Source of the DNA: Afipia sp. 64-13
GTDB taxonomy: Bacteria > Pseudomonadota > Alphaproteobacteria > Rhizobiales > Xanthobacteraceae
DNA length: 39,474 nt
Assembly (NCBI GenBank): GCA_001897755.1
Contig: MKUJ01000017.1
Span: 25,392 to 64,865, forward strand
Direction: 5' to 3'
A model generated the notes under the pieces. It did not search any database, was not told the origin of the DNA, and saw only the letters and a program-made list of their open reading frames with translations. Positions within the stretch are counted from its first letter, which is position 1; each line of letters starts with the position of its first letter. The position numbers and the translations under genes were made by a program. Below, one piece after another: positions 8,487 to 16,900 of the stretch.

Positions 8487-9815
8487 TCATGCACCGTTGA
8501 GGAATTGAAGCGGGTCAACCGGAGACGAGCCCTTGCGGATCTCGAAGTGAAGCTGCGGCGAACCCACCTCTCCCGATTGACCCGATTTGGCAATCACCTG
8601 GCCGCGCTTGATCGTATCGCCGCGCTTCACCATCAGCTCACTCGCGTGGGCATACGCGGTGACATAACCGTTGGAGTGCCGCACCAGGACGAGATTGCCG
8701 TAACCCTTCAACTCATTACCGGAATAGGCCACCACGCCATCTTCCGCGGCCTTCACCGGCGTGCCTTCCGGCACAGCGACGTTGATGCCGTCATTCTGCT
8801 TGCCATTGGCCTTCGCGCCATAGGCCGTGATCACCCGGCCGCGCACCGGCCAGCGGAAGGTCGGCAGCGCATTGGTCGCCTCCGCCGATTTCACCGGGGA
8901 CTGCGTGGCCTCAATCTCCTTGGTCTCGGTCGCAAGGCGCGCCTTTTCCTTGTGAACCGGCTCGACGGCCGCGGTCACGACAGGCTTTGCGGGCATCGCC
9001 GGTGCCACCGCAGCAGGCGCGGTGGCGACGACTGGAGCCGCGGGAGCAGCGCCGGACGACGCGGGCACGTTGATCTTGCTGCCGAGCTTGAGTTGAGCCG
9101 TCACGGGCAGATTGTTGGCACGTGCAAGCTGCGCGACGCTGACATGATTGCGCCGGGCGATATTGTTGAGCGTGTCGCCATTGTTGACCACATGCACGCT
9201 GGACGGAAGTCCGGCCGCCGATCTGGTCGAGGGCGCGGCCGACAACGCCGGCGGCTGCATGCGGGCCGCCGCGTTCTGCTGACGCGGGATGATCAGGCTC
9301 TGGCCGGGCGAGAGCGCCCGCGGGCCATGATAGCCGTTGGCCTGCAGGATGGCCGAAGCCGGCACGTTGTAGCGGCGCGCGATGATCTCGAGCGTATCGC
9401 TGGTGCCGACGATGATCTTGGTGCCGCCCTCGCGGCTCCAGCCGGGTGGCGTCGCAGCAACAGAGCGCGGCGCGACGCTTGCCGTGGTCTCGATCGGCCG
9501 CGACGGCGGAGCGTAGGACGACATGCCGCGACCGCCACCGGACATCGCCGGCTGGCTGGGCTGCGACAGTGGCGCGGACACGATCGGCGCCGAAGTCGGC
9601 CGGGCGTATTGCGGCAATTCCCGCGGCTGATACTGGGCACGCGGGACCGAGCCCGTGGCCTCCGGAGCACCACGCGAGGTGAAGGGGTTGGAGAAATTGT
9701 CCGAGGAGAAGCGGGTCGATGTATCGGCGCTGCAACCACCGAAGGCCACCGAAACCAGCGCCAGAACCGCGATATGCGGGGTGCGGCGCAAGCCAAAATC
9801 GACAATACGGGACAT
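8487..9815 (-). CDS. nlpD: LysM/LytM lipoprotein, probable amidase activator (NlpD/DipM-like)
   Basis: This 442-residue envelope protein has a lipoprotein signal (lipobox VAFGGC, lipidated Cys28). Two LysM peptidoglycan-binding repeats follow (about 131-180 and 206-252), then a proline/alanine-rich linker and a C-terminal M23/LytM domain (about 333-440). The LytM zinc ligands are mostly lost: the HxGxD motif reads NDGIN and the HxH motif reads QLH in SPQLHFEIR. The domain is therefore probably non-catalytic and activates cell-separating amidases, as E. coli NlpD does. The order surE, pcm, nlpD is retained except for one inserted gene. A terminator follows. The symbol rests on architecture and synteny; DipM is the alternative name. 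Confidence 0.85.
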   Translation of the reverse strand: MSRIVDFGLRRTPHIAVLALVSVAFGGCSADTSTRFSSDNFSNPFTSRGAPEATGSVPRAQYQPRELPQYARPTSAPIVSAPLSQPSQPAMSGGGRGMSSYAPPSRPIETTASVAPRSVAATPPGWSREGGTKIIVGTSDTLEIIARRYNVPASAILQANGYHGPRALSPGQSLIIPRQQNAAARMQPPALSAAPSTRSAAGLPSSVHVVNNGDTLNNIARRNHVSVAQLARANNLPVTAQLKLGSKINVPASSGAAPAAPVVATAPAAVAPAMPAKPVVTAAVEPVHKEKARLATETKEIEATQSPVKSAEATNALPTFRWPVRGRVITAYGAKANGKQNDGINVAVPEGTPVKAAEDGVVAYSGNELKGYGNLVLVRHSNGYVTAYAHASELMVKRGDTIKRGQVIAKSGQSGEVGSPQLHFEIRKGSSPVDPLQFLNGA

Positions 9816-9867
9816 GGTTACTCACACAATACGCAACTGGTACTGATTTGAGTAAACACGTCCCTAG

Positions 9868-9882
9868 TAAATAACCCTTTAA
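9868..9882 (-). promoter_or_regulatory. Possible CtrA-like box upstream of nlpD-like gene
   Basis: On the minus strand TTAA-N7-TTTA lies 53 bp before the nlpD-like start. It is one mismatch from the alphaproteobacterial CtrA consensus TTAA-N7-TTAA. The gene acts in cell separation, which fits, but such AT-rich motifs occur by chance. Confidence 0.2.
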
Positions 9883-9931
9883 GCACCGGACCATGCCCTT
9901 GAAGATGTAAGGCAAGCTGGTTTCGCCGCCC

Positions 9932-10582
9932 TCAGAGCTCCCTGGCGATGCCGGGCAGCGCCGGCACGAACCGCACCTCCAGAAGGTCCTCCTGCTCGAA
10001 CCCGTCCGGAGTGCGCCGCACCCGGATCAGGACCTGAACCCCGTCCTGCGGGCCGACCGGCGCGATCAGAATGCCGCCCGGCTCCAGCAATTCTTTCAAC
10101 TGATCGGGAATGGCATCCATCGCCGCGGTGACGAGAATGCGGTCGAACGTGCCGGAGGCCGCCGGGATATCGAACCCGTCGCCGACAACGACCTCGACAT
10201 TCCTGCATCCAAGCCGCGCCAGACGCTTGCGCGCTGCGTCCGCCAGCGTACGGAACCGCTCGATCGTCACGACATCGCGGCACAACCGCGACAAGATCGC
10301 CGCCTGATAGCCCGAGCCGGTGCCGATCTCCAGGGCCCGATCGGTCGGGCGCAGCCGCAACTGCTCCGTCATATAAGCGACAACAAAAGGCTGGCTGATG
10401 GTCTGGCCGCAGGCGATCCCCAGCGCCGTGTCGCGATAGGCGGCATCGCGATCCGCTGGATCGACAAAGACATCGCGCGGCACGTCATCCATTGCCCGCA
10501 AAACGGCCTGATCGCTGATCCCGCGCTGCCGCAAACCGAGCTGGAAACTCATCTTCGCAGGCGGCTGGGGCGGATTTGGCAT
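9932..10582 (-). CDS. pcm: Protein-L-isoaspartate O-methyltransferase
   Basis: This SAM-dependent enzyme starts repair of isoaspartyl residues in aged proteins. The 216-residue product has the family motifs RRG-like [15 protein letters not shown] near the start, the [17 protein letters not shown] substrate loop, the SAM motif [12 protein letters not shown], and the later [10 protein letters not shown] and [12 protein letters not shown]. The ATG at 10582 is chosen because the family normally begins about ten residues before FQLGLRQRG; the frame is open further upstream to 10696, but that extension looks unconserved. No strong Shine-Dalgarno sequence is seen at either. It lies 116 bp upstream of the nlpD-like gene and is divergent from a response regulator gene. 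Confidence 0.93.
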   Translation of the reverse strand: MPNPPQPPAKMSFQLGLRQRGISDQAVLRAMDDVPRDVFVDPADRDAAYRDTALGIACGQTISQPFVVAYMTEQLRLRPTDRALEIGTGSGYQAAILSRLCRDVVTIERFRTLADAARKRLARLGCRNVEVVVGDGFDIPAASGTFDRILVTAAMDAIPDQLKELLEPGGILIAPVGPQDGVQVLIRVRRTPDGFEQEDLLEVRFVPALPGIAREL

Positions 10583-10729
10583 CACGGGACGACTCGAGGC
10601 TTGCGGAAAGCAGGATGCCTGCCAGCTAAAATCGTTTGGAAGGAATGCGTCAACATCGATCCTGCCGGGAACCGGAACAGGTGACGAACGGATCAATTCA
10701 GCCTAGACTGCGCCCGCCGGGAACAGACG

Positions 10730-10745
10730 CCCCGGCCAAGCGGGG
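10730..10745 (+). promoter_or_regulatory. Hairpin covering the ribosome-binding site of the response regulator
   Basis: CCCCG (10730-10734) and CGGGG (10741-10745) form a 5-bp stem with a 6-nt loop. The 3' arm is the purine-rich sequence that would serve as Shine-Dalgarno for the ATG at 10751, so the site may be partly masked in the mRNA. Confidence 0.3.
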
Positions 10746-10750
10746 ATTGA

Positions 10751-11137
10751 ATGTCAGATCTGGGCAAGGCCGAACGGGGTCCGCGTTCGGTTTTTCTGGT
10801 TGAAGACGAAGTCATGATTCGGATGATGGTATCCGACATGCTCGAGGAACTCGGCTATCACGTCGCCGCCGAAGCCGGCGACATCGATGAAGCCGTGCGT
10901 CTTGTCCAGTGCACCGATTTCGACATCGCCATTCTCGACGTCAACGTCAACGGCAAGGTGATTTCGCCGGTGGCGGAGGCCGTGCAACTGCGCAAGCGTC
11001 CATTCGTGTTCGCCACCGGCTACGGCGTGCAGGGCCTGCCGGAGAAATTCCGCGATCGTCCCGCGCTGCAGAAGCCGTTCCAGATGGACACGCTGGCGCG
11101 CATGATCGAGGACACGCTGCGCGGCGTGGCCGCCTGA
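10751..11137 (+). CDS. Single-domain response regulator
   Basis: This 128-residue protein consists of a receiver domain only. The acidic pocket is VEDE (17-20), the phosphoacceptor is D63 in IAILDVNVNG, and the later signalling residues are in FVFATGYG and LQKPF, with the invariant lysine. No output domain follows, so it must act through protein contacts, like CheY-type or phosphorelay receivers. No histidine kinase lies in the window. It is the only plus-strand gene inside the otherwise minus-strand surE-pcm-nlpD series and is divergent from pcm. It ends 34 bp from the convergent surE stop. Confidence 0.93.
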   Translation: MSDLGKAERGPRSVFLVEDEVMIRMMVSDMLEELGYHVAAEAGDIDEAVRLVQCTDFDIAILDVNVNGKVISPVAEAVQLRKRPFVFATGYGVQGLPEKFRDRPALQKPFQMDTLARMIEDTLRGVAA

Positions 11138-11171
11138 GCGCGGCCGCACGGCGTCCTCCGGTCACGCTCCG

Positions 11172-11948
11172 CTACGATGCGTTGAAAATGTTCGCGAGCC
11201 GTTCGGAGAACAGCATGTCGGTACGATCGAGCCGCAGCGGCGTCACCGACACGTAATTGCCTTCGAGCGCGGCGAGATCGGTGCCCTCGCCCGGCACATC
11301 TGGCACCGGAAACTTCTCGAAACCGATCCAGTAATACGGATTGCCGCGCCCGTCATAGTGACCGTCGATGCGCAGGAATCCCTGATTGCGCTTGCCCTGC
11401 CGCGTGACGACCACGCCCTTCACTTCATCGGGAGCGCAGGCCGGGAAGTTGACGTTGATCACCGTGTCGGTCGGCACGCCGATGGCCATCACCTTGCGGA
11501 TCACGTCGGCGCCGAAGGCGCGGGCGACATCCCACATCGGCTTGTCACGATTTTGCGGACCGCCGAATTCCTGCGACAGCGCAAAGGACGGCAGACCCAG
11601 AATGGTGCCTTCCAGCGCGCCGGCGATGGTGCCGGAATACACGACATCCTCCGCGACGTTGCGGCCTTTGTTGACACCGGACAGCACGAGGTTCGGCTGC
11701 TTGCGGCCGAGGACATGGCGCGATCCCATGATCACGCAATCGGTCGGCGTACCGCGCACCGCGAAATGACGCGGGCCGATCTCGCGCAGGCGCAGCGGAT
11801 CGTTCAGCGACAGCGAATGCGAGACGCCGGACTGATCGAGTTCGGGCGCCACGATCCAGATATCGTCGGACAACTGGCCGGCGATTTCCTCGATCACCTT
11901 GAGGCCTGGCGCATTTACGCCATCGTCGTTGGTACAGAGAATGCGCAT
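11172..11948 (-). CDS. surE: 5'-nucleotidase SurE
   Basis: This 258-residue metal-dependent nucleoside monophosphatase is of normal family length. The N-terminal LCTNDDGVNAPGL supplies the two metal-binding aspartates, SGVSHSLS the conserved serine region, and SGVNKGRNVAEDVVYSGT the asparagine ligand with the family signature. It lies downstream of serS on the same strand, separated by a palindromic repeat. The genes surE and pcm are neighbours in many proteobacteria, but here a receiver-domain gene on the other strand separates them. Confidence 0.97.
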   Translation of the reverse strand: MRILCTNDDGVNAPGLKVIEEIAGQLSDDIWIVAPELDQSGVSHSLSLNDPLRLREIGPRHFAVRGTPTDCVIMGSRHVLGRKQPNLVLSGVNKGRNVAEDVVYSGTIAGALEGTILGLPSFALSQEFGGPQNRDKPMWDVARAFGADVIRKVMAIGVPTDTVINVNFPACAPDEVKGVVVTRQGKRNQGFLRIDGHYDGRGNPYYWIGFEKFPVPDVPGEGTDLAALEGNYVSVTPLRLDRTDMLFSERLANIFNAS

Positions 11949-11967
11949 GTCCTGGCCTTACTCTCTC

Positions 11968-12058
11968 CGTCATGGCCGGGCTCCCGGCCATCGACGTCTT
12001 GTTATGTCCCGCGCGATTTATCAAGACGTGGATGCCCGGCATGAAGCCGGGCATGACG
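11968..12058. repeat. Nested palindromic intergenic repeat
   Basis: The serS-surE gap consists largely of inverted elements. An outer pair GTCATGGCCGGG / GCCCGGCATGAAGCCGGGCATGAC-type arm flanks an inner pair GACGTCTTG / CAAGACGTGGAT. The sequence style (GTCATGGCCGGG... and ...GATGCCCGG) is one I associate with dispersed repeats of Bradyrhizobium relatives. It may form a strong hairpin in the serS-surE mRNA. Confidence 0.6.
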
Positions 12059-12069
12059 CCGTTATTTTA

Positions 12070-13377
12070 TCAGCGGTCCCGCTCAATCACTTTCAGCCCG
12101 CCCATGTAGGCCTGCAGCAGGTCCGGCACCGCGATCGACCCGTCTTCCTGCTGATAGGTTTCCATCACCGCGATCAGCGCGCGGCCGACCGCCGTGCCCG
12201 AACCGTTCAGCGTGTGCACGAAGCGCGGCTTGTTGTCCGGTCCGCGATAGCGCGCATCCATGCGCCGCGCCTGGAAATCGCCGCACACCGAGCATGACGA
12301 AATCTCGCGGTACATGCCGCCCTCACCCTGCCCCGGCATCCAGACCTCGATGTCGTAGGTCTTTTGCGACGCAAAGCCCATGTCACCGGTGCACAGCGTC
12401 ACCACGCGGTAATGCAACCCGAGACGACGCAGCACTTCCTCGGCACAGGCCAGCATCCGCTCATGCTCGCGTTTGCTCTCCTCCGGCGTGGTGATCGACA
12501 CCAATTCGACCTTGGTAAACTGGTGCTGGCGGATCATGCCGCGGGTGTCGCGTCCCGCCGCGCCAGCTTCCGCGCGGAAGCACGGCGTCAGCGCGGTCAA
12601 CCGCATCGGCAATTCTTTTTCATCGAGGATGGATTCGCGAACGAGGTTGGTCAGCGGCACCTCGGCGGTGGGAATGAGCCAATATCCCTGCCCTTCCGCA
12701 TCCAGAGATCCGGCCGCGAATTGATCATCGCGAAACTTCGGCAGTTGCGCGGTGCCGAACATCGCATCGTCGCGCACCAACAGCGGCGGATTGACTTCGG
12801 TGTAGCCGTGCTCGCCGGTATGGACGTCGAGGAAGAACTGACCGATGGCGCGCTCCAGCCGTGCAAGCCCCTTCTTGAGAACCACGAAGCGCGCGCCCGA
12901 CAGCTTCGCGGCCGTCTCGAAATCCATGAAGCCGAGCCCTTCACCGAGCTCGACATGCTCCTTCGGCTTGAAAGCGTAGCTGCGGCGATCGCCGTATTCA
13001 TGGTGGATGACATTGCCATGCTCGTCGGCGCCGTCCGGCACCTCGGCAAGCGGCAGGTTCGGCACCTGCGCCAGCGCGGTCTTCAAATCTTCTTCGGCGC
13101 GCTTGGCCTCGGCTTCCAGTTGCGGCAGCCTGGTCTTGAGCTCGCCGACCTCCGCCATCAACGCATCGGCGCGGGCATTGTCCTTGGCCTTCTTCGCCTC
13201 GCCGATTTCCTTGGAGGCAGCGTTGCGCCGGGCCTGCGCCTGCTCGGCGGCGGCGATCGCCGTGCGCCGCTGCTCGTCGATTGCCAGCAGGCTCTTCGAC
13301 AACGCCTCAAGGCCGCGGCGGCCAAGCGCCTGGTCGAAAGCTTCCGGATTGTCGCGGATCCACCTGATATCGTGCAT
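12070..13377 (-). CDS. serS: Seryl-tRNA synthetase
   Basis: This class II synthetase of 435 residues charges tRNA-Ser. The N-terminal third is the long antiparallel coiled-coil arm, rich in alanine, lysine and glutamate (about 25-110), that contacts the tRNA variable arm. The catalytic core shows motif 2 ([21 protein letters not shown] region) and motif 3 ([18 protein letters not shown]). The start at 13377 gives the canonical [16 protein letters not shown]-terminus. It lies downstream of tatC behind an intergenic repeat and upstream of surE. Confidence 0.98.
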   Translation of the reverse strand: MHDIRWIRDNPEAFDQALGRRGLEALSKSLLAIDEQRRTAIAAAEQAQARRNAASKEIGEAKKAKDNARADALMAEVGELKTRLPQLEAEAKRAEEDLKTALAQVPNLPLAEVPDGADEHGNVIHHEYGDRRSYAFKPKEHVELGEGLGFMDFETAAKLSGARFVVLKKGLARLERAIGQFFLDVHTGEHGYTEVNPPLLVRDDAMFGTAQLPKFRDDQFAAGSLDAEGQGYWLIPTAEVPLTNLVRESILDEKELPMRLTALTPCFRAEAGAAGRDTRGMIRQHQFTKVELVSITTPEESKREHERMLACAEEVLRRLGLHYRVVTLCTGDMGFASQKTYDIEVWMPGQGEGGMYREISSCSVCGDFQARRMDARYRGPDNKPRFVHTLNGSGTAVGRALIAVMETYQQEDGSIAVPDLLQAYMGGLKVIERDR

Positions 13378-13435
13378 CTCAAATTCCTGTCAGGCCGGCG
13401 GGGCTCCGGCCATCAATGTTCAGGGCTGCGTTATA

Positions 13436-13479
13436 GCGTTTTCGAGCGGCGTGGGTATCGGTCCACGCGAAGAAAACGC
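13436..13479. repeat. Palindromic repeat between tatC and serS
   Basis: Outer arms GCGTTTTC (13436-13443) and GAAGAAAACGC (13469-13479) enclose inner arms CGTGG (13450-13454) and CCACG (13463-13467). The GCGTTTTCGAGCG...GAAGAAAACGC pattern resembles a dispersed element I know from Bradyrhizobium-group genomes. It could also lower read-through from tatC into serS. Confidence 0.55.
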
Positions 13480-13544
13480 ATGCGCAATACGAATAGGACC
13501 GCCGAATCGGCGATGGCCGTCACATCATAAAGCAGGCAGCCGGT

Positions 13545-14390
13545 TCATTCCGCTGCGGGGAGCGCCGGAGGCGGGCTCGGCGCTTCGGGCGGCGTCGGCG
13601 GGCTCGCCGGCGGATTGCCAGCGCTCGCCTGCGCGGCGGCCTTCTTCTCCACCATGCCGACGGCGATGATCGCGCCTTCATACAAAAGCAGCAGCGGGAT
13701 CGCGAGCGAGGCCTGGCTGATGACGTCCGGCGGCGTCAGCACCGCGGCGATCACAAAGGCAACGACGATGAAATAGCGGCGCTTCTCGCGAAGCTGCTTG
13801 GCGGTCAGGACGCCGATCCGCCCGAGCAGGGTCAGGATCACCGGCAACTGGAAGGCGATGCCGAAGGCGAAGATCAGCGACATCATCAGCGACAGATATT
13901 CGCCGACCTTGGGCAGCAGCGCGATCTGCGCGGTCTCGTCGCCGCCGACCTGCTGCATGCCGAGCGAGAAGCGGATCAGCATCGGCAGCACGACGAAATA
14001 GACCAGCAGCGCGCCGAGCACGAAGAAGAACGGAGTCGCGAGCAGATACGGCAGGAAGGCGTGGCGCTCGTGCTTGTAGAGGCCCGGCGCCACGAATTTA
14101 TAGATTTGCGTCGCCACGATCGGAAACGAGATGAAGCCCGCGCCGAACATCGCGAGCTTGAGCTGGGTGATGAAGTATTCCAGCAGCGCGGTATAGATGA
14201 ACTTCGAGTTTTCCGGCCCGGCGACCCAGACGAACGGCCACACCAGCACGTTGTAGATCTGCTTGGCGAAAACGAAGCAGAGAATGAACGCGAGCCCGAA
14301 CCCGAGCAGAGCCTTGATCAGCCGCGAGCGCAGCTCGATCAGGTGCTCCATCAAGGGCGCCTTGCTGGCCTCGATCTCGTCGGTGCTCAT
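13545..14390 (-). CDS. tatC: Sec-independent protein translocase TatC
   Basis: TatC is the six-span core receptor for twin-arginine signal peptides. The 281-residue product begins with the conserved [16 protein letters not shown], whose glutamate binds the twin arginine. Hydrophobic spans follow, with the family elements [16 protein letters not shown] and [20 protein letters not shown]. The C-terminus is a proline/alanine-rich cytosolic tail. It overlaps tatB by 4 bp (ATGA), showing translational coupling within tatABC. Confidence 0.97.
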   Translation of the reverse strand: MSTDEIEASKAPLMEHLIELRSRLIKALLGFGLAFILCFVFAKQIYNVLVWPFVWVAGPENSKFIYTALLEYFITQLKLAMFGAGFISFPIVATQIYKFVAPGLYKHERHAFLPYLLATPFFFVLGALLVYFVVLPMLIRFSLGMQQVGGDETAQIALLPKVGEYLSLMMSLIFAFGIAFQLPVILTLLGRIGVLTAKQLREKRRYFIVVAFVIAAVLTPPDVISQASLAIPLLLLYEGAIIAVGMVEKKAAAQASAGNPPASPPTPPEAPSPPPALPAAE

Positions 14391-14851
14391 GAGGCTTTGG
14401 CGTCCGGTGTTGCCGGGGCCGGCGCCGCGGGCGCCTCCGCCGGTTTCTCGACCATCAGGGCGTGAGCCTCACCTTCGGTGAAGGTGGACGAGGTCTCGGA
14501 AGTGGGCGCTGCCGCCGCAGATGCGGGCTCGGCCGAGGTGGCCGCCCCGCTGCCGGCGGGCTCGTCCATCTTCAGCATGTCCTCGGCATCCTTGGTGATC
14601 GAGGTGAGAAGATTGGTCGGGTTGAGGTCTTTGGCGGCGGCGGAGACATCGTCGAACTGCTTCTTGATGTCGGCCATCTCGGCCTCGCGCATCGCCTCGT
14701 TGAACTGGCCCTGGAAATCGGCCGCCATACGGCGCGCCTTGCCGATCCATTGCCCGACCGAGCGGAGCACGCCGGGCAATTCCTTCGGGCCGATGGCGAT
14801 CAGCGCCACAACGCCGATGACGACCAGTTCACTCCAGCCGATGTCGAACAT
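14387..14851 (-). CDS. tatB: Sec-independent protein translocase TatB
   Basis: This 154-residue partner of TatC has one N-terminal membrane helix ([26 protein letters not shown]). An amphipathic helix and a helical charged region ([25 protein letters not shown]) follow, then a low-complexity alanine/proline-rich tail. The MFDIGWSE start and the GPKELP hinge are typical TatB features and distinguish it from TatA. It lies 73 bp downstream of tatA and is coupled to tatC. Confidence 0.96.
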   Translation of the reverse strand: MFDIGWSELVVIGVVALIAIGPKELPGVLRSVGQWIGKARRMAADFQGQFNEAMREAEMADIKKQFDDVSAAAKDLNPTNLLTSITKDAEDMLKMDEPAGSGAATSAEPASAAAAPTSETSSTFTEGEAHALMVEKPAEAPAAPAPATPDAKAS

Positions 14852-14924
14852 GGATCATTCCGCTCTGCGAGGGCAGCCCTCGCATTCGTCCGCTCAGTGC
14901 GAAGGCGAAAGCTGCGTTCGCAGC

Positions 14925-15158
14925 TCAGACAACCTTGCTGCCGACATCGGAGCGCGGCGCCGTCGAAGACTGGTTGTTCTCGATCGTACGCACCGGCTCG
15001 GACTTCTCGGCGGTCTTGTCGTCATCCGCCATGCCTTTCTTGAAGGCCTTGATGCCCTGCGCCACATCGCCCATCAGATCGGAAATCTTGCCGCGCCCAA
15101 ACAGCAGCAGGACGACCGCGATCACGACGATCCAGTGCCAAATGCTCATCGAACCCAT
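14925..15158 (-). CDS. tatA: Sec-independent protein translocase TatA
   Basis: This 77-residue pore-forming subunit of the Tat exporter has a single membrane helix ([20 protein letters not shown]) with the [12 protein letters not shown] hinge and an amphipathic helix ([11 protein letters not shown]). A charged tail follows. The ATG at 15158 is chosen because GGAGGA lies 7 nt upstream; the ATG at 15173 would overlap that Shine-Dalgarno sequence. It is the first gene of tatABC, with its own promoter candidate after scpB. Confidence 0.96.
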   Translation of the reverse strand: MGSMSIWHWIVVIAVVLLLFGRGKISDLMGDVAQGIKAFKKGMADDDKTAEKSEPVRTIENNQSSTAPRSDVGSKVV

Positions 15159-15206
15159 ACTGACGTCCTCCAACTCATAACCGGTCGCGCCGGCAATTCT
15201 GCCCTG

Positions 15207-15235
15207 AAACTAGGCGGCGCAGGTGTCAAAAACAA
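15207..15235 (-). promoter_or_regulatory. Possible promoter of tatABC
   Basis: On the minus strand TTGTTT (15235-15230) and TAGTTT (15212-15207) are 17 bp apart. A perfect TTGACA at 15229-15224 is an alternative -35 but lacks a well-spaced -10. The 173-bp scpB-tatA gap otherwise holds nothing recognisable. Confidence 0.35.
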
Positions 15236-15331
15236 GGACTTAAGCCAACACTGCGACAGGACAGCCCGATCCCTTGACCGGAACGTTAATGATCCGGCCG
15301 TCCGCCCGCAAAACCGCGATGCATCTCTGGT

Positions 15332-16048
15332 TCAGGTCTGTTCGCTTGTTTCAGGATCGGGAACAGGCGCCAGCGCCAGCTCGAGGTCGCCCGCCTCCAG
15401 CGGCTCCTCGTCCTCGCGCAGCGCCGGATCGTCCGACGGCACCGGAACGTTGAATCCGGTCGGCAGGCGGGAATCCAGCAGTCCCGCTCCTTTCAGCTCG
15501 TCGAGACCCGGCAGATCGCCCAGGGCTTCGAGCGAAAATTGCGACAGGAAGGCCTCGGTGGTGCCGAAGGTCAGAGGCCGACCCGGCGTCTTGCGCCGTC
15601 CGCGCGGACGGATCCAACCGGTCTCCAGCAACACGTCGAGCGTCCCCTTGGAGGTCACGACGCCGCGGATTTCCTCGATTTCCGCCCGCGTCACCGGCTG
15701 GTGATAGGCGATGATCGCCAGCACCTCGATCGCAGCGCGCGACAGCCGCCGCGTCTCGGTGCTCTCGCGGGTCATCAGCCACGCCAGATCGCCCGCGGTG
15801 CGGAAGGTCCATTTGCTGGCGACGCGCACCAGATTGACGCCGCGCATCGCGTAATCGGCCTGCAACTGCTCCAGCGCCGCTTTCACATCGACGCCATCGG
15901 GCAGCCGCTTGGCGAGCGCCGCCTGATCGAGCGGTTCGGTCGAGGCGAACAGCATCGCTTCGAGGAGACGCAATTCCTCCGGCCGCGCAGCGGGTTCCTG
16001 CGATCGGTCTTCAACCTCGACGGGCTTCTGCGCCAGACTGGTCGACAT
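15332..16048 (-). CDS. scpB: Segregation and condensation protein B
   Basis: ScpB is a winged-helix dimer that joins ScpA and the SMC ATPase to form bacterial condensin. The 238-residue product shows the two winged-helix domains: LRLLEAMLFASTEPLDQAALAKRL near the start, and LSRAAIEVLAIIAYHQPVTRAEIEEIRGV in the second, the most conserved part of the family. TGWIRPRGRRKTPGRPL and TTEAFLSQFSL follow. The acidic tail is normal. ATG 16048 is chosen because AAGGAG lies about 8 nt upstream; a GTG at 16069 is possible. It follows scpA directly. Confidence 0.95.
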   Translation of the reverse strand: MSTSLAQKPVEVEDRSQEPAARPEELRLLEAMLFASTEPLDQAALAKRLPDGVDVKAALEQLQADYAMRGVNLVRVASKWTFRTAGDLAWLMTRESTETRRLSRAAIEVLAIIAYHQPVTRAEIEEIRGVVTSKGTLDVLLETGWIRPRGRRKTPGRPLTFGTTEAFLSQFSLEALGDLPGLDELKGAGLLDSRLPTGFNVPVPSDDPALREDEEPLEAGDLELALAPVPDPETSEQT

Positions 16049-16069
16049 GGCTCGGTCTCCTTCTTCCAC

Positions 16070-16900
16070 TTACTCCACCGGCACCTGAGGCGTTTCCGCC
16101 TGGTCCGCTGCCGCATCGCCCGCATGCCTGCGGAAATAAATCGGCGCAAACGCCTGCTTCTGATGCAGATCGATCACGCCCTCGCGCACCAGTTCGAGCG
16201 CGGAGGCGAAACTTGACGCAAACACCGTCGCCTTTTGCGACGGGTCAATCACATAGTGGACGAGATAATCGTCGAGGCAGCTCCAGTCCTCGGCGACACC
16301 GACCAGCCGCTCCAGCGAGGCGCGGGCCTCGGCCAGCGACCACACCGTGCGCTTGGCCAGATGCACGTTCGCCAGCACGCGCTGCTGGCGCTGCACCGAA
16401 TAGGCGGTCAGCAGGTCGTAGAGCGTCGCGTTCCACTTTGGATGCCTGATCTGCGCAATTGCCTCCGGCAGGCCGCGCGGGAAGATGTCGCGCTTGAGCT
16501 GCGGGCGCGTCATCAGACGGTTCGCCGCCTCGCGGATCTGCTCGAGCCGTCGCAGCCGGTTGGCGAGCGCGGTCGCCATGTCCTCGGCGCTCGGCCCGTC
16601 CTGGGACGGCGGCTCCGGCAGTAGCAGGCGCGATTTGAGATAGGCCAGCCACGCCGCCATCACCAGATAGTCGGCGGCGAGCTCAAGCCGCAGCTTGCGG
16701 GCGGCCTCGATGAACACAAGGTACTGGTTGGCGAGCGCCAGAATGGAAATCTTGGCGAGATCGACTTTCTGCTGCCGCGCCAGAGCCAGCAGCAGGTCGA
16801 GCGGGCCTTCATAGCCCTCGACATCGACCACCAGCGCCGGTTCGTCCTCGGCGCGTTCGGCCGGCTGGCCGGTCTCAAACGACAGAATTTCCGCGCTCAT
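16070..16900 (-). CDS. scpA: Segregation and condensation protein A
   Basis: ScpA is the kleisin subunit that bridges SMC heads. The 276-residue product has the family start VVDVEGYEGPLDLLLALARQQKVDLAKISI and the helix AADYLVMAAWLAYLKSRLLLP. A winged-helix C-terminus (VREGVIDLHQKQAFAPIYFR) contacts SMC. The ATG at 16900 overlaps the nagZ stop by 4 bp (ATGA), so translation is coupled to nagZ. The frame is open upstream, but that part is antisense-like sequence inside nagZ. The nagZ-scpA-scpB order is common in alphaproteobacteria. Confidence 0.95.
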   Translation of the reverse strand: MSAEILSFETGQPAERAEDEPALVVDVEGYEGPLDLLLALARQQKVDLAKISILALANQYLVFIEAARKLRLELAADYLVMAAWLAYLKSRLLLPEPPSQDGPSAEDMATALANRLRRLEQIREAANRLMTRPQLKRDIFPRGLPEAIAQIRHPKWNATLYDLLTAYSVQRQQRVLANVHLAKRTVWSLAEARASLERLVGVAEDWSCLDDYLVHYVIDPSQKATVFASSFASALELVREGVIDLHQKQAFAPIYFRRHAGDAAADQAETPQVPVE

